Shown here piece after piece: positions 33,025-41,825 of a stretch of 41,825 nucleotides of DNA. The notes under the pieces were generated by a model. That model was not told the DNA's origin. It did not search any database and was given only the letters and a program-made list of their open reading frames with translations. How positions within the stretch are numbered: the first letter of the stretch is position 1; every line of letters begins with the position of its first letter. The stretch is from an uncultured bacterium. GTDB taxonomy: Bacteria; Vulcanimicrobiota; Xenobia; Xenobiales; Xenobiaceae. The position numbers were made by a program, and so were the translations under genes. The DNA is taken from assembly GCA_934644775.1 (NCBI GenBank), contig CAKUDB010000024.1, positions 1-41,825 of the forward strand, written 5' to 3'.

Positions 33025-33879
33025 CTAGGGCAGGCATTTAACTTGGCTAGTTTTGAGGGTAAGCGAATAGAGATCGTTGCGCCTATGTTTTAAGAGGGGA
33101 AGTTGTTGGCGCACTTGCTTAACTTGGTTTAAGTCTAAGTCGACTATTTGCCAGCCCTCTTTTTCTTCTAATTCTGCCACAATTCGTCCCCAAGGATCTG
33201 CGGCAATAGTATGGCCCCAAGAATGGTAGGAAGCTGAAAGATCGCGAGCTGGAGCCGTCCCTAAAGCAAAAAATTGGTTAAAGACAGCTTGACTTCTAAA
33301 AGTAAGTTCCCAATGGAGTGGGCCGGTAGTTAAATTGAAGGCGGCTGGTACCAATACTATTTGGGCTCCTTGCAAAGCCATAAGGCGGCTCAATTCAGGA
33401 AAACGAAAATCGTAGCAAATACATAAGCCTATGGGGCCAAAATCAGTGGGAAAGACTGTTACCTTCTGACCGGGACTTAAAGTATCCGATTCTCTGAAAG
33501 ATTGGCCGCCTTTTATCTCTATATCGAAAAGGTGAACCTTTCTATGTTTGGCAATAAGTTCGCCTTGAGGATTAAATACGTAAGCCGTATTATAAATATG
33601 GCCTTGAGCGTCCTTTTCAGCTATAGAGCCAGCCGCCAGATAGAGTTGGTAATTTTTTGCTAGGTCAGCGCAAGCCGAAAAGATAGGCCCCCCTTCTGGT
33701 TCGGCATAAAGAGGAAAGCTGGCCGTCTCATATGGACAACAAAACATTTCCGGTAAAGAGACAAGATCTACTTGCTCTTTTTTAGCTAAAGAGCAAAGCT
33801 CTTTTACTTTGGCAACGGCTTGGTCTGGTTGGGGAGTCGCTTTCATTTGGGCTTGTAAAATGCGAATATTGTTGTACAT
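33025..33879 (-). CDS. Nitrilase-family carbon-nitrogen hydrolase (Nit2/omega-amidase-like)
   Basis: This protein has about 284 residues when started at ATG 33879. The Glu-Lys-Cys triad is visible in LPEMF, HRKVHLFD and CICYDFRFPE. The order and text after the Cys (GAQIVLVPAAFN, HWELTFRSQA, SWGHTIAADPWG) place it in the Nit2/omega-amidase branch, which hydrolyses amides such as alpha-ketoglutaramate; the exact substrate is unsure. A longer frame to 33987 would run through a terminator hairpin (33912-33950) and add a hydrophobic tail with no match, so I reject it. The true start has no clear ribosome binding site. It follows the last PilX-like gene and is probably transcribed separately. Confidence 0.92.
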   Translation of the reverse strand: MYNNIRILQAQMKATPQPDQAVAKVKELCSLAKKEQVDLVSLPEMFCCPYETASFPLYAEPEGGPIFSACADLAKNYQLYLAAGSIAEKDAQGHIYNTAYVFNPQGELIAKHRKVHLFDIEIKGGQSFRESDTLSPGQKVTVFPTDFGPIGLCICYDFRFPELSRLMALQGAQIVLVPAAFNLTTGPLHWELTFRSQAVFNQFFALGTAPARDLSASYHSWGHTIAADPWGRIVAELEEKEGWQIVDLDLNQVKQVRQQLPLLKHRRNDLYSLTLKTSQVKCLP

Positions 33880-33911
33880 ATAGATATTGAAACAAATTTG
33901 GGCTCCAAAAG

Positions 33912-33950
33912 CAAAGGCCCCCATTACTTTTAAGAGTAATGGGGCCTTTG
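33912..33950 (-). terminator. Terminator of the last PilX-like gene
   Basis: CAAAGGCCCC plus ATTACT on the left arm (with one extra C) pairs with AGTAATGGGGCCTTTG on the right (33935-33950). A TTTT run follows on the minus strand. It lies between the PilX-like gene and the hydrolase gene. Confidence 0.85.
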
Positions 33951-33973
33951 TGATAAGGTACAAGTAAGAATAG

Positions 33974-36355
33974 CTAATAATTGGCAAACATCCTAACTTT
34001 AACCTTACGTTGGGCTGCTATCTCTAAGAGCTTATTGATATAATTGGGATCGAAGGTCATTTCTACACTTTTAGCTTTGTAATAAATGTTGCCTTTGCCC
34101 TCTGACTTGGTGGCCTCACCATCTTTTTGTGGATCTTTGCCATAGGCTACCATAGAGCCGGTCAAGTTTAAGCGACTGTCTTTACCGATATTGACATTGA
34201 TATTGCCGCAAGCATAAATAACGCCGGCTATTTCCTGGTCGGAATAGTTTATGCCTTTATAACGGCCTATCAACTCGGTAAGTTGATCTTTTTTATAGTT
34301 TTCGTAGTTGGTAGTTTGTTGGTCGGAGGCTACTAATTTATTGCTAAGGTCTGGATCTTTAACTGTAGCCATATTGTTGTCTTCATCGGTGGAGCTCTTT
34401 TTATCTTTAGCGTCTCGCTGTCCCTCACCAAAAATTCGTTTTACATCTCTATAAAATTCACATGATTCTTTGTGAAGGTCGTATCTGTTTGTTTGGGGAT
34501 CATAATCATATCCATATGCAGTACAATTACAGTATACAGTATCTGCTCCGGCTCTTCTGTACTCATACAAATCTGACTCTTGGTTATTATATCCACTAGA
34601 ATAAACTTTAGACAAAAAGTTTTGAGCTTTTTCCGTATATACGAAGCCTGCATCACTTAGTCCACGGTTTAAGCAATATATTCTGTTGTAATCTCTACAG
34701 TATTGACAGGCAGGAACTGTCTTTACGCCGCAATGTTCAGCTGCTGCATAAGTTGCTGAGAGAAGATCCTCCTTGGTCCAACTTGAGATATTATCATTTG
34801 GAGAAGCAGTTTCTTTATCTTCAACTAAGCCGGTGCTGGGATTTACAGTTACATTGTCATAAGGTTTTTTAGTGTCCTTATTTTCGGTAGGTAACACTTC
34901 TTCCATATGGGCAGTGGTATTGTAAATTGTCTCTAAATTAACATCGCCTTTGGCATAAATAGATACGCCCACGCCGGGATCTGATTCCAAAATGCTGGGC
35001 CCTTGCATGCTAATATTACCTGCAGCTGTAATAGCGCCACTTCCAATAGTGGCGCCGGAAATCATAACGTTGCCGGTACTGGTTAAAATAGTGGTATTAT
35101 TGTCGCCTTTTTTTTCACTAGTAAATCCTACGATAGGGCGTGTGCCATATTCGTTTATGTCGGAGCGAATAAGTATGTCGCCGTCTACATAGGTATTTTT
35201 GTCGAACATAATAGTCAAGTTTTCATTATCGACGGAGAACTTGCGATTGCTGCTGTTCATTACTTCGTAGCCGGAATTTGGAAGTGCGGTGCCGTAATAG
35301 TAGATCTTGTTGGCATAATGGCGCAATTCATTTTGGTTGCCATTACGAACCCAAACATAAGTACCAGGAGTAATGGGATTGTCATTTTCAGAAGCTTTGG
35401 GGACGTCGTTCCAAGTGATAGCTGTGAAATTTTTGCCAGAATCGCTTTGCTGGGATTTTATTTGATCGTTATGGCTACCATTTACGTTAAAATGATCGCC
35501 GTAATAAACTGTAGTGTCGTTGCTTATACCTAAGCCCTGACTTATATTTAAGTCGATATTCCCCAAAGAACGCATATTGGGAGAACCACTGCCTTCGGAA
35601 GTGCGCAAAGCAAACTGAGCTACGTCGGCAGTAATGTTGCCTGCGGCACTGACTACAGCGTCTGATTTTAAAGAAGCGGGATCGATCGCAATATAAAGTT
35701 CGACTACTTGGCTGGCATAGCCTGATTTTGAATCGAAAGGTTTATTTAAAGTTGCCTCTCGCACAGCTGGGCCGCTAAAGCCTTCTACAATTAAATCGCA
35801 AGTAGCCTTGGGAACAGTGACAGCCTTTACGTCAGTATCTGGCTTAAATGTTGTCTTTTTCCCTTCGCTGATGCTTTTGCCTTTAACTACGCCAGTTTCG
35901 TCGGCAGGATAAGCTAAGCAAGGAACGCTGCTGCCCAGGTTGTTAGTAGAAATATAGGCTGATTCGATCTTGTGGGCACTGTTTCTCATGCCGTCCAGGC
36001 CGCCGGGGCCGTCTTCGCAATTAAATTTAATGCGGAAAACTGACTTTTTGCCGTTGGTACTGGTCAAGATGCCCCAAACGTTGCCCTCTTCTTCTTTTAC
36101 TTCAAAATGATCGGTCTTCAGCTGGTAGGTTGTGGGAGGATCAGCTTTCCAAAGGATATTATTTTGTAGACGGGTTATAGCATATTGGGCACCGGATTGG
36201 GCGGCCATAAGGGCGGTCTCTTTGTCATAGAAATTAGTAGTAAGTCTTAAGCTGCCAAGGTTGGAATATACAACCGAACTTAAGAGCATAATAACCAAAA
36301 CGACTGTGAGCATAGTTGTTATCAGCACTATACCTTTTCTCTGTTTGCTGATCAT
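33974..36355 (-). CDS. PilX-like pilin-associated protein, copy 1 (Cys-rich insert)
   Basis: In this 793-residue protein the N-terminus (KGIVLITTMLTVVLVIMLL, then SAQ-rich QSGAQYAITRLQNN) is a PilX/GspK-type prepilin-like anchor: a Gly before a hydrophobic helix, with the pilin Glu absent. A beta-rich body follows with GNI and GNV strand repeats and the block SGATIGSGAITAAGNISMQGPS, then a variable zone and the conserved end YSDQEIAGVIYA...LNLTGSMVAYG. The variable zone holds Cys542, 550, 553, 561, 609, 611 and 632 in the pattern CxxC-x7-C ... CNC ... C. DNA there (about 34436-34750) is AT-rich. Closely similar copies lie upstream. A -35/-10 pair at 36423-36450 and GGAGAGAG support its own transcript. 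Confidence 0.85.
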   Translation of the reverse strand: MISKQRKGIVLITTMLTVVLVIMLLSSVVYSNLGSLRLTTNFYDKETALMAAQSGAQYAITRLQNNILWKADPPTTYQLKTDHFEVKEEEGNVWGILTSTNGKKSVFRIKFNCEDGPGGLDGMRNSAHKIESAYISTNNLGSSVPCLAYPADETGVVKGKSISEGKKTTFKPDTDVKAVTVPKATCDLIVEGFSGPAVREATLNKPFDSKSGYASQVVELYIAIDPASLKSDAVVSAAGNITADVAQFALRTSEGSGSPNMRSLGNIDLNISQGLGISNDTTVYYGDHFNVNGSHNDQIKSQQSDSGKNFTAITWNDVPKASENDNPITPGTYVWVRNGNQNELRHYANKIYYYGTALPNSGYEVMNSSNRKFSVDNENLTIMFDKNTYVDGDILIRSDINEYGTRPIVGFTSEKKGDNNTTILTSTGNVMISGATIGSGAITAAGNISMQGPSILESDPGVGVSIYAKGDVNLETIYNTTAHMEEVLPTENKDTKKPYDNVTVNPSTGLVEDKETASPNDNISSWTKEDLLSATYAAAEHCGVKTVPACQYCRDYNRIYCLNRGLSDAGFVYTEKAQNFLSKVYSSGYNNQESDLYEYRRAGADTVYCNCTAYGYDYDPQTNRYDLHKESCEFYRDVKRIFGEGQRDAKDKKSSTDEDNNMATVKDPDLSNKLVASDQQTTNYENYKKDQLTELIGRYKGINYSDQEIAGVIYACGNINVNIGKDSRLNLTGSMVAYGKDPQKDGEATKSEGKGNIYYKAKSVEMTFDPNYINKLLEIAAQRKVKVRMFANY

Positions 36356-36422
36356 GATATCTCTCTCCCGAATGGATTAAAAACCTATAAAATGGCAAAA
36401 ACTCCGAATAAATAATAAAATA

Positions 36423-36450
36423 TCTATAAGGACAGCCTTTTCAGTTGCAA
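36423..36450 (-). promoter_or_regulatory. Promoter for PilX-like copy 1
   Basis: On the minus strand TTGCAA (36450-36445) and TATAGA (36428-36423) are separated by 16 bases, a fair housekeeping-type pair. It lies between the copy 2 terminator at 36487-36520 and the copy 1 start at 36355. Confidence 0.55.
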
Positions 36451-36486
36451 GTAAAAGTTCCTACATAGAATCGTTAAAAACGAATA

Positions 36487-36520
36487 AAAAAACCGCCGTT
36501 TAGCTAAACGGCGGTTTTTT
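36487..36520 (-). terminator. Perfect 34-bp palindromic terminator after PilX-like copy 2
   Basis: The two 17-base halves are exact reverse complements, with an A tract and a T tract at the ends and CCGCCG/CGGCGG in the stem. Copy 2 ends at 36540, so this hairpin stops its transcript. Confidence 0.92.
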
Positions 36521-36539
36521 CAAGCTTGCAATGCGCTTT

Positions 36540-38918
36540 TTAGTAGTTGGCAAACATTTTAACTTTTACTTTGCGCTGAGCAGATAAGGCTAAAAGTTTG
36601 TTGATATAGTTTGGATCGAAAGTTAAATCGACGCTTTTAGCATTGTAGCTGATATTGCCAGTATTGGTAGTTTTGCTAGCAGCTTGCTCTTTCTTGGGCT
36701 CACCTCCGTAAGCTACCATGGCCCCGGTTAAATTCAAACGACTTTCAGATCCGATATTGACATTGATATTTTTCCAAGCATAAATAACGCCGGCAATTTC
36801 TTGGTCGGAGTATTTTATATTGTCGTAACGCCTAATTAGAGTGTCTAATTGCTCGCGCTTATAGTTCTCGTAGTTGGTCGTTTGCTTGGAAAAATCGAGC
36901 AATTTATCACTGAGTTCAGGATCGTTAATCGATGCCATCTTGTCACTCTTGTTGGTGTTGTTTGGTTTTTTGTTACTAGTATCTATATTATTTTCTTTAG
37001 CCCAATCTTCCCAGTCATCTTCGCCATCTTCGTATACATCTTCTACCGCTTCCATAAAATTACAATCATCTGTATGTTTTCTATTCGGGAATCCACAGTT
37101 ACACTCAATCTCTTTTCTTTTATATTGCTCTTTACCGTCTTGAAAAAAACCAGCTTTGTATACTTCCTCGAAAAGTTCAGGATGATTTAGGTTAAATACT
37201 CCGTTAGTTTTGCAAAAAGATGATGGATCTTGGCTACAATCGTAACATATATCATGACCGCCACCATTTTGATATTTGGATATGTATTGTGAATATCCGG
37301 TACTGGCTGCTCCTTCTCGACCTTCAATATTATTCTCTTTGTTATTATCGCCATTTGGATTAGAAATTGAAGGGGCTTTTTCGCTGGCTGCTCCGGTAGT
37401 AGGATCTATTTCTACATGATCGTAGGGGCCGCTGCCCTGGGGGCGTTCGATAGGTAATAGCTTTTCCACACTGGCGCTAGTATTGTAAATAGGTTCGATA
37501 GTGACATTGCCTTTGGAATAAATGGAGACACCTACGCCGGGATCTGATTCTAAAAGGCTGGGGCCTTGCATAGTAATATCCCCTTCGGAAGTGATGGCAC
37601 CGCTGCCCATAGTCGCTCCAGAAATAATGATATTGCCTTTACTTGTCAAAATGGTCGTACCGCTGTCGCCTTTGTTTTTGTTGACAAAGCCGACGATTGG
37701 TCTGGTGCCGTATTCATTTATGTTGGAGCGAATGAGCAAATCTCCCGGTACGTACACATTTTGATCGAACATAACCGTTAAATTTTGGTTGTCAACGGTC
37801 ATGCCTTTAAATTTGCCTGTGCTTACAGTTTGGTAGCCGCTGCTGGGAAGGGGCTTACCGTCGTAAAAAATGATAGTGGGATAGTGGCGCAACTCTATAG
37901 CTTTGCTCGTTGGGTTTCTCTCCCAAACGTAAGTTCCAGCTGGTAAGTTGGTGTCACTTTGGCTAGCTTTGGGGACATCTTCCCAAGTAATTTTGGCAAA
38001 ATTTTTGCCGGAGTCGCTTTTCTCTTGTTTGATATGGGGGGCAGCGGCTCCGTTGACCGTGAAGCTGTCGTTGAAATAAACAGTAGCATTTCCGGTATCG
38101 ACCTGGCCTGCTAAGGCGATATGGCCTAAAGAGCGCATATTGGGAGCACCGCTGCCTTCAGTCTTATTTAATCGGAAAGTATTCGTTTGGGCCTTGATAT
38201 GGCCTGAAGCGCAGATGGCGGAATCTACATTTAAGGAGCTAGGATCGATAGCTACGTAAAGTTCTACGATTTGGTGAGCACAGTAAGATTTACTATTGAT
38301 AGGCTTATTTAAGGTGGCCTCTCGCACAGCCGGGCCGCTAAAGCCTTCCACTATTAAGTTGCAAGTAGCTTTGGGAATAGTAATTGGGCTGACGCCAGCA
38401 GCTGGCTTAAAAACTTCTTTGCCCTTTTCATTGACAGTATGCCCTTTAATTACGCCCTGGTTGTCTGCCGGATAGGCTAAGCAAGGAACGCTGCTGAAAA
38501 GATTGTTGGTGGAAATATAAGGAGACTCGATCTTGTTGGCGCTGTTATCTAGGCCGTCCGGACCGCCGGGGCCGTCTTCACCGTTAAATTTAATGCGAAA
38601 GACCGATTTCTTTCCATTGGTACTAGTTAAAATAGCCCAAACGTTGCCGTCTTCTTCTTTAACTTCAAAGTCTTTAGTTTTTAGTGTAAATGGAGTAGAA
38701 GGAGCTGCTTTCCAAAGAATATCGTTTTGCAGGCGAGTTATGGCATACTGAGCTCCGGATTGGGCAGCCATAAGGGCATTTTCCTTGTCATAGAAATTCG
38801 TTGTCAGGCGAAAGCTACCTAGGTTGGAATATACAACTGAGCTTAAAAGCATAATGACTAGGACGACGGTTAGCATGGTCGTCACCAGCACGATGCCTTG
38901 CTTTTTTCTTTCCAGCAT
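36540..38918 (-). CDS. PilX-like pilin-associated protein, copy 2 (Cys-rich insert)
   Basis: In this 792-residue protein the first 230 residues and the last 100 are almost the same as in copy 1: anchor KQGIVLVTTMLTVVLVIML, motif VEGFSGPAVREATLNKP, and end DQEIAGVIYAWKNINVNIG. The variable zone (about 515-690) differs strongly but keeps the pattern Cys558-x2-Cys561-x7-Cys569 ... Cys606-Asn-Cys608 ... Cys619. It has a homologous flank LFEEVYKAGF against FLSKVYSSGY in copy 1 and an acidic run after it. GGAGAGACGAT precedes the ATG. No strong terminator is visible between copies 3 and 2, so they may be co-transcribed. A role as minor pilin or surface adhesin is inferred. Confidence 0.85.
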   Translation of the reverse strand: MLERKKQGIVLVTTMLTVVLVIMLLSSVVYSNLGSFRLTTNFYDKENALMAAQSGAQYAITRLQNDILWKAAPSTPFTLKTKDFEVKEEDGNVWAILTSTNGKKSVFRIKFNGEDGPGGPDGLDNSANKIESPYISTNNLFSSVPCLAYPADNQGVIKGHTVNEKGKEVFKPAAGVSPITIPKATCNLIVEGFSGPAVREATLNKPINSKSYCAHQIVELYVAIDPSSLNVDSAICASGHIKAQTNTFRLNKTEGSGAPNMRSLGHIALAGQVDTGNATVYFNDSFTVNGAAAPHIKQEKSDSGKNFAKITWEDVPKASQSDTNLPAGTYVWERNPTSKAIELRHYPTIIFYDGKPLPSSGYQTVSTGKFKGMTVDNQNLTVMFDQNVYVPGDLLIRSNINEYGTRPIVGFVNKNKGDSGTTILTSKGNIIISGATMGSGAITSEGDITMQGPSLLESDPGVGVSIYSKGNVTIEPIYNTSASVEKLLPIERPQGSGPYDHVEIDPTTGAASEKAPSISNPNGDNNKENNIEGREGAASTGYSQYISKYQNGGGHDICYDCSQDPSSFCKTNGVFNLNHPELFEEVYKAGFFQDGKEQYKRKEIECNCGFPNRKHTDDCNFMEAVEDVYEDGEDDWEDWAKENNIDTSNKKPNNTNKSDKMASINDPELSDKLLDFSKQTTNYENYKREQLDTLIRRYDNIKYSDQEIAGVIYAWKNINVNIGSESRLNLTGAMVAYGGEPKKEQAASKTTNTGNISYNAKSVDLTFDPNYINKLLALSAQRKVKVKMFANY

Positions 38919-39020
38919 ATCGTCTCTCCAAATTAACTAAATAGGGGGGCAACAGTTGGGAGTTTTAATTTATGGCTTCAAGTAAGACCTTGTTTTATTC
39001 GAGCTTTTGTTAGATACACT

Positions 39021-41363
39021 TCAAAAATTGGAATACATGGCGTACTTTAATTTTCTCTGAGCATTGGAGGCCATAAAAACATTCATGTAGTCGGCATCTA
39101 AAGTTAAACCTATAGTATTGGCTTCAATCGCGATATTGCCATGATCTTTATCTCCTCTGGGGACGCCTTGATCGGGATTTTGACCGTAAGCGACCATAGC
39201 TCCGCTAAGATTTAAAGTACTATTTTTACCAATAGCCACATTTATATTGCCCCAGGCGTAGACCATTCCAGAAATGTCTTGATCTGAGTAGCGCAACTTG
39301 CCATAGCGGGTAAGCAATTTGTCTAGTTGCTGTTGTTTGTAATCGCGGAAGTTATTGCTGACTACTTCATTATCGAGAAAGGTTTGAGCTTTTTTGACGT
39401 CGGCTCGACTATCGATAACGATTTTGTCGGTAGGGTTGGGAGCAGTTGTAGAAGCTTGGTAATAAACTTCCCAGCTTTCGGGGGTCTGATAGTGGCGCAC
39501 AGCCGCTTCGATGTGATTTCCGGGAACTGCTTTGCCATTGTCCAGGGCTTTTTGCAAAGCTATGGCTTTAGTTGGATTTAAGCCGGGATCAGTCACTGCG
39601 GCAAGCTTTTCACCATTGGGCGGCGTAGGTTTATAATTAGTATATAAGTAATATTCCAAGTAGGCTTCGGCTTCTTGGTCGGTAATGGAGGCCGTGTCGC
39701 CATTTTTTTGGACTTGTTGAAGCAATTCGTTTACTCCTGAAGTAAACGAGCTGTTGTCAGTATCGTAGCCATAATAAGCCTGACGGCCGGCATTAAAGTT
39801 GACGTCTTTATTCTGCTCTTGAACCGCTTTGGTGGCGCTTTCTATGGGAAGAAAGGTGACATTATCTTTAGCGTAAACCGAAACCCCAATGCCCGGATCT
39901 GATTCTAAAATGCTGGGCCCTTGTAAAGAGATACTCTTTTGGGAAGTAATGGAGCCGCTGCCCAAGGTAGCCCCTTTTATAGTGATATTGCCGTCAGCGC
40001 TCAAGATAGGATCGCTGTCGGTAGGGGAGTTCTTTACAAAAGCTATGATCGGACGGGTAATTTGGCTGCAACTATCATCATAAATAATAGACAGGGATTT
40101 ATCCCCTTCCACTTTGATATTCTCACTAATCGTAATGGTGGCTTTAGTCTTATCTACTTGAAAAGCTGTGCCGTAGCCATTTACCTCTTCACTTTTATTC
40201 TTTTTCTTTTTTTTGCCTTTATTGTTGAAGGGATCTTGCTCGTAACGGGTTAGGGTATAGCTATTGTTGTGATCATTTTTGCGCCAGATATAGACTCCGC
40301 CTTTTATAGTAGTATATTTTTGTCCTTCAGAGTTGGCTTTGGTAACGTCGTCCCATTTTATTTGGGCAATATCGCCACTATCCTTATCGGAGGCTTTAAT
40401 AACGCTGTAATTAGAACCACTGACAGCGCCAGCCTTAGTTTCGGTACCATTTTTATAAAAATTACCGCTGACGATAGCTTGCCCTTCATCAAAAGAGATA
40501 TTTTTGTAAGTTAGACTGAGATCTTTTAAGCTGCGCAATCTAGGAGCGGCGTTACCTTGGGCATTTTTAATCGTAATATTGGAAGCTTGGGCAGAAATTT
40601 TACCTCCGGCACCCAGTACTGAACTAGTGAAAGCGGCCTTGGGATCGAAAGTTAAGTAGACCTCTACCACGTTGTTGACGATATTGTTGCCCAGCCCTTT
40701 GGAATGGTCGAAATATTTTTGTAACTCGTTCATCTTGGTCAAATCCAGATCCCGTACCCCGGTACCGGAAAAACCCTCTACAATAAGGGCGCAAGTCGAC
40801 TTGGGAAGTTCGTAGCTCTTGACATCGCCCACAGGCTTAAAATATTCCCTTTTATATTCGTCTTTACATTTTTGAGTGCGCAAGATGCCATTAGGAGGAG
40901 CTGTATAAACGGTGCGCAAAGCGCGACTGTAGAGATTGTTGACTGAGACGTAAGGCGAATGGATAATATAATTCTTGTCGGCAGTATTATCCATATTGTC
41001 GAAGCCCCCAGGGCCATCTTCGTAGTTGAATTTTATGCGAAAGAAGGAGCGACGCCCATTGGGAGTAATTAGCATACCCCAGACATTGCCGCTCTTTTCG
41101 ATAATTTTGACGCCTCGAGCCGTAGAAGCTAACTGATAATCTTTATCGTCTCCTTGCCAAGCGATATTATTTTGCAACTTAGTTAAGGCATACTCTACAC
41201 CCGATTGAGCGGCCATAATAGCTTCTTCGCGACCGTAGAAAGTAGAAGTAAGGCGCATGTTACCGAAATTAGAGTAGACCACAGAGCTAAGCAGCATGAT
41301 AACTAAGACTACTGTTAGCATAGTGGTAATTAGGACTATACCTTGCTTATATCTATTGCGCAT
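39021..41363 (-). CDS. PilX-like pilin-associated protein, copy 3 (no Cys insert)
   Basis: In this 780-residue protein the same anchor (KQGIVLITTMLTVVLVIML, QSGVEYALTKLQNN), the VEGFSGTGVRDL motif, the block SGSITSQKSISLQGPSILESDPGIG and the end DQDISGMVYAWGNINVAIG are kept. The body is more diverged than copies 1 and 2. The variable zone (about 510-690) has no cysteine and is instead Gln/Asn/Ala/Thr-rich with helical text. It therefore represents a different version of the exchanged region. AGAGAGG lies before the ATG and a promoter at 41459-41487 precedes it. It may be transcribed together with copy 2. Confidence 0.85.
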   Translation of the reverse strand: MRNRYKQGIVLITTMLTVVLVIMLLSSVVYSNFGNMRLTSTFYGREEAIMAAQSGVEYALTKLQNNIAWQGDDKDYQLASTARGVKIIEKSGNVWGMLITPNGRRSFFRIKFNYEDGPGGFDNMDNTADKNYIIHSPYVSVNNLYSRALRTVYTAPPNGILRTQKCKDEYKREYFKPVGDVKSYELPKSTCALIVEGFSGTGVRDLDLTKMNELQKYFDHSKGLGNNIVNNVVEVYLTFDPKAAFTSSVLGAGGKISAQASNITIKNAQGNAAPRLRSLKDLSLTYKNISFDEGQAIVSGNFYKNGTETKAGAVSGSNYSVIKASDKDSGDIAQIKWDDVTKANSEGQKYTTIKGGVYIWRKNDHNNSYTLTRYEQDPFNNKGKKKKKNKSEEVNGYGTAFQVDKTKATITISENIKVEGDKSLSIIYDDSCSQITRPIIAFVKNSPTDSDPILSADGNITIKGATLGSGSITSQKSISLQGPSILESDPGIGVSVYAKDNVTFLPIESATKAVQEQNKDVNFNAGRQAYYGYDTDNSSFTSGVNELLQQVQKNGDTASITDQEAEAYLEYYLYTNYKPTPPNGEKLAAVTDPGLNPTKAIALQKALDNGKAVPGNHIEAAVRHYQTPESWEVYYQASTTAPNPTDKIVIDSRADVKKAQTFLDNEVVSNNFRDYKQQQLDKLLTRYGKLRYSDQDISGMVYAWGNINVAIGKNSTLNLSGAMVAYGQNPDQGVPRGDKDHGNIAIEANTIGLTLDADYMNVFMASNAQRKLKYAMYSNF

Positions 41364-41458
41364 AAGTCGTTACCTCTCTATTCGGGTTAGAATAAGTGGC
41401 GAGGTGGGGAAAGTGTACGGCCGAAGTGGGGCTTCGAGTGTAAACAGACACCCATTTC

Positions 41459-41487
41459 ATTAAACTTGTTTTAGATAAAATATTCAA
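41459..41487 (-). promoter_or_regulatory. Promoter for PilX-like copy 3
   Basis: On the minus strand TTGAAT (41487-41482) and TTTAAT (41464-41459) are exactly 17 bases apart. It lies downstream of the copy 4 terminator region and 95 bases before the copy 3 start. Confidence 0.55.
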
Positions 41488-41501
41488 GTTCTAAAGTGTT
41501 A

Positions 41502-41533
41502 AAAAATAAGGCCCGAGCCCTTCAAAGGGGCTC
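41502..41533 (-). terminator. Probable terminator of PilX-like copy 4
   Basis: GAGCCC at 41515-41520 pairs with GGGCTC at 41528-41533. On the minus strand the hairpin is followed by a GGCC stretch and a T run (complement of 41501-41507). Confidence 0.6.
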
Positions 41534-41573
41534 AGTCCTCAGCTATTGGGGGGAGTTGTTGGGGGGAGTGGCT

Positions 41574-41825
41574 TTAGAAGCTAGAGAACATCACTTGTTT
41601 TATTTTACGCTTGGAATTGGCCGAGAGGAAGACTCCCATATAGTCTGGATCTAAGGTCATACCGATAGTGCCGGCATTGATCTTTATTTCTCCCTTATTA
41701 TTTTCACCTGGATCCTTCTGGGGATCGCCTCCGTAAGCCACCATGGCTCCAGTTAAATTGAGGGTGCTATTACTACCTATATCGGCATTGATATTGCCCC
41801 AAGCGTAAATAACGCCGGAAATATC
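41574..41825 (-). CDS. PilX-like protein, copy 4, C-terminal end only
   Basis: The frame is open from the window edge to a TAA at 41576-41574 and gives 83 residues. They match the ends of the other three copies: DISGVIYAWGNINADIG, then STLNLTGAMVAYG, TIGMTLDPDYMGVF and a basic SNSKRKIK just before the stop. Its start lies beyond the window. It shows that the array has at least four members and extends to the right. Confidence 0.88.
   Translation of the reverse strand, partial: DISGVIYAWGNINADIGSNSTLNLTGAMVAYGGDPQKDPGENNKGEIKINAGTIGMTLDPDYMGVFLSANSKRKIKQVMFSSF

Noticed and set aside
33880..33987. N-terminal extension of the nitrilase-family gene to 33987
   Set aside because: It would read through a strong terminator hairpin and overlap the end of the upstream gene. 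The nitrilase fold begins right after ATG 33879.

Overview
The window (about 42 kb) looks like chromosomal DNA of an anaerobic bacterium with a two-membrane envelope. Lipopolysaccharide-export genes (an LptC-like lipoprotein, LptB, and an LptF/LptG permease) support an outer membrane. A full-length pyruvate:ferredoxin oxidoreductase supports anaerobic metabolism. Many proteins carry signal peptides. The order Lpt genes, DUF3084 membrane protein, YqgF/RuvC-like nuclease recalls cyanobacterium-related lineages. Together with the PilX-like arrays it would fit a non-photosynthetic relative such as Melainabacteria or Eremiobacterota/Vulcanimicrobiota; this placement is inference only. I saw no rRNA, tRNA, CRISPR array, insertion sequence or phage gene.

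Layout. Positions 1-308 (minus) hold the start of a Pro/Gln/Gly-rich protein with a 23-residue repeat. Positions 717-8379 are a plus-strand run: LPS export genes, DUF3084 protein, RNase H-fold nuclease, secreted Sel1-repeat protein, sugar O-acetyltransferase and a DUF554 membrane protein. A Ser/Asn/Gln-rich protein with its own consensus promoter (8604-9797), a minus-strand PSP1/RicT-like protein, an exported PepF-type oligopeptidase and an exported protein with a duplicated domain (minus) follow. nifJ occupies 14591-18139. Positions 18344-20220 encode an ECF sigma factor, its zinc-finger anti-sigma factor and a Spy/CpxP-like periplasmic protein, which together look like an envelope-stress module. 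Two minus-strand genes follow, one an M48 protease with a zinc-ribbon-like insert.

Positions 22972-26748 hold the most unusual unit: a highly divergent two-part sigma-like protein, a membrane anti-sigma-like protein with two zinc fingers and a long disordered outer tail, and an ABC ATPase in which every nucleotide-binding motif is degraded. The genes are closely spaced and probably form one operon. A secreted protein, htpG, a Bcr/CflA-type MFS exporter, a POT peptide transporter and a nitrilase-family amidohydrolase follow.

The right end (33974-41825, all minus) is a tandem array of at least four large PilX-like pilin-associated proteins. Their N-terminal anchors and C-terminal halves are conserved, while the region between them varies. 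Two copies share a Cys-rich, AT-rich insert that the third lacks. Strong hairpin terminators separate most transcription units. Inferred themes are envelope biogenesis, envelope-stress sensing and surface pili in an anaerobe.
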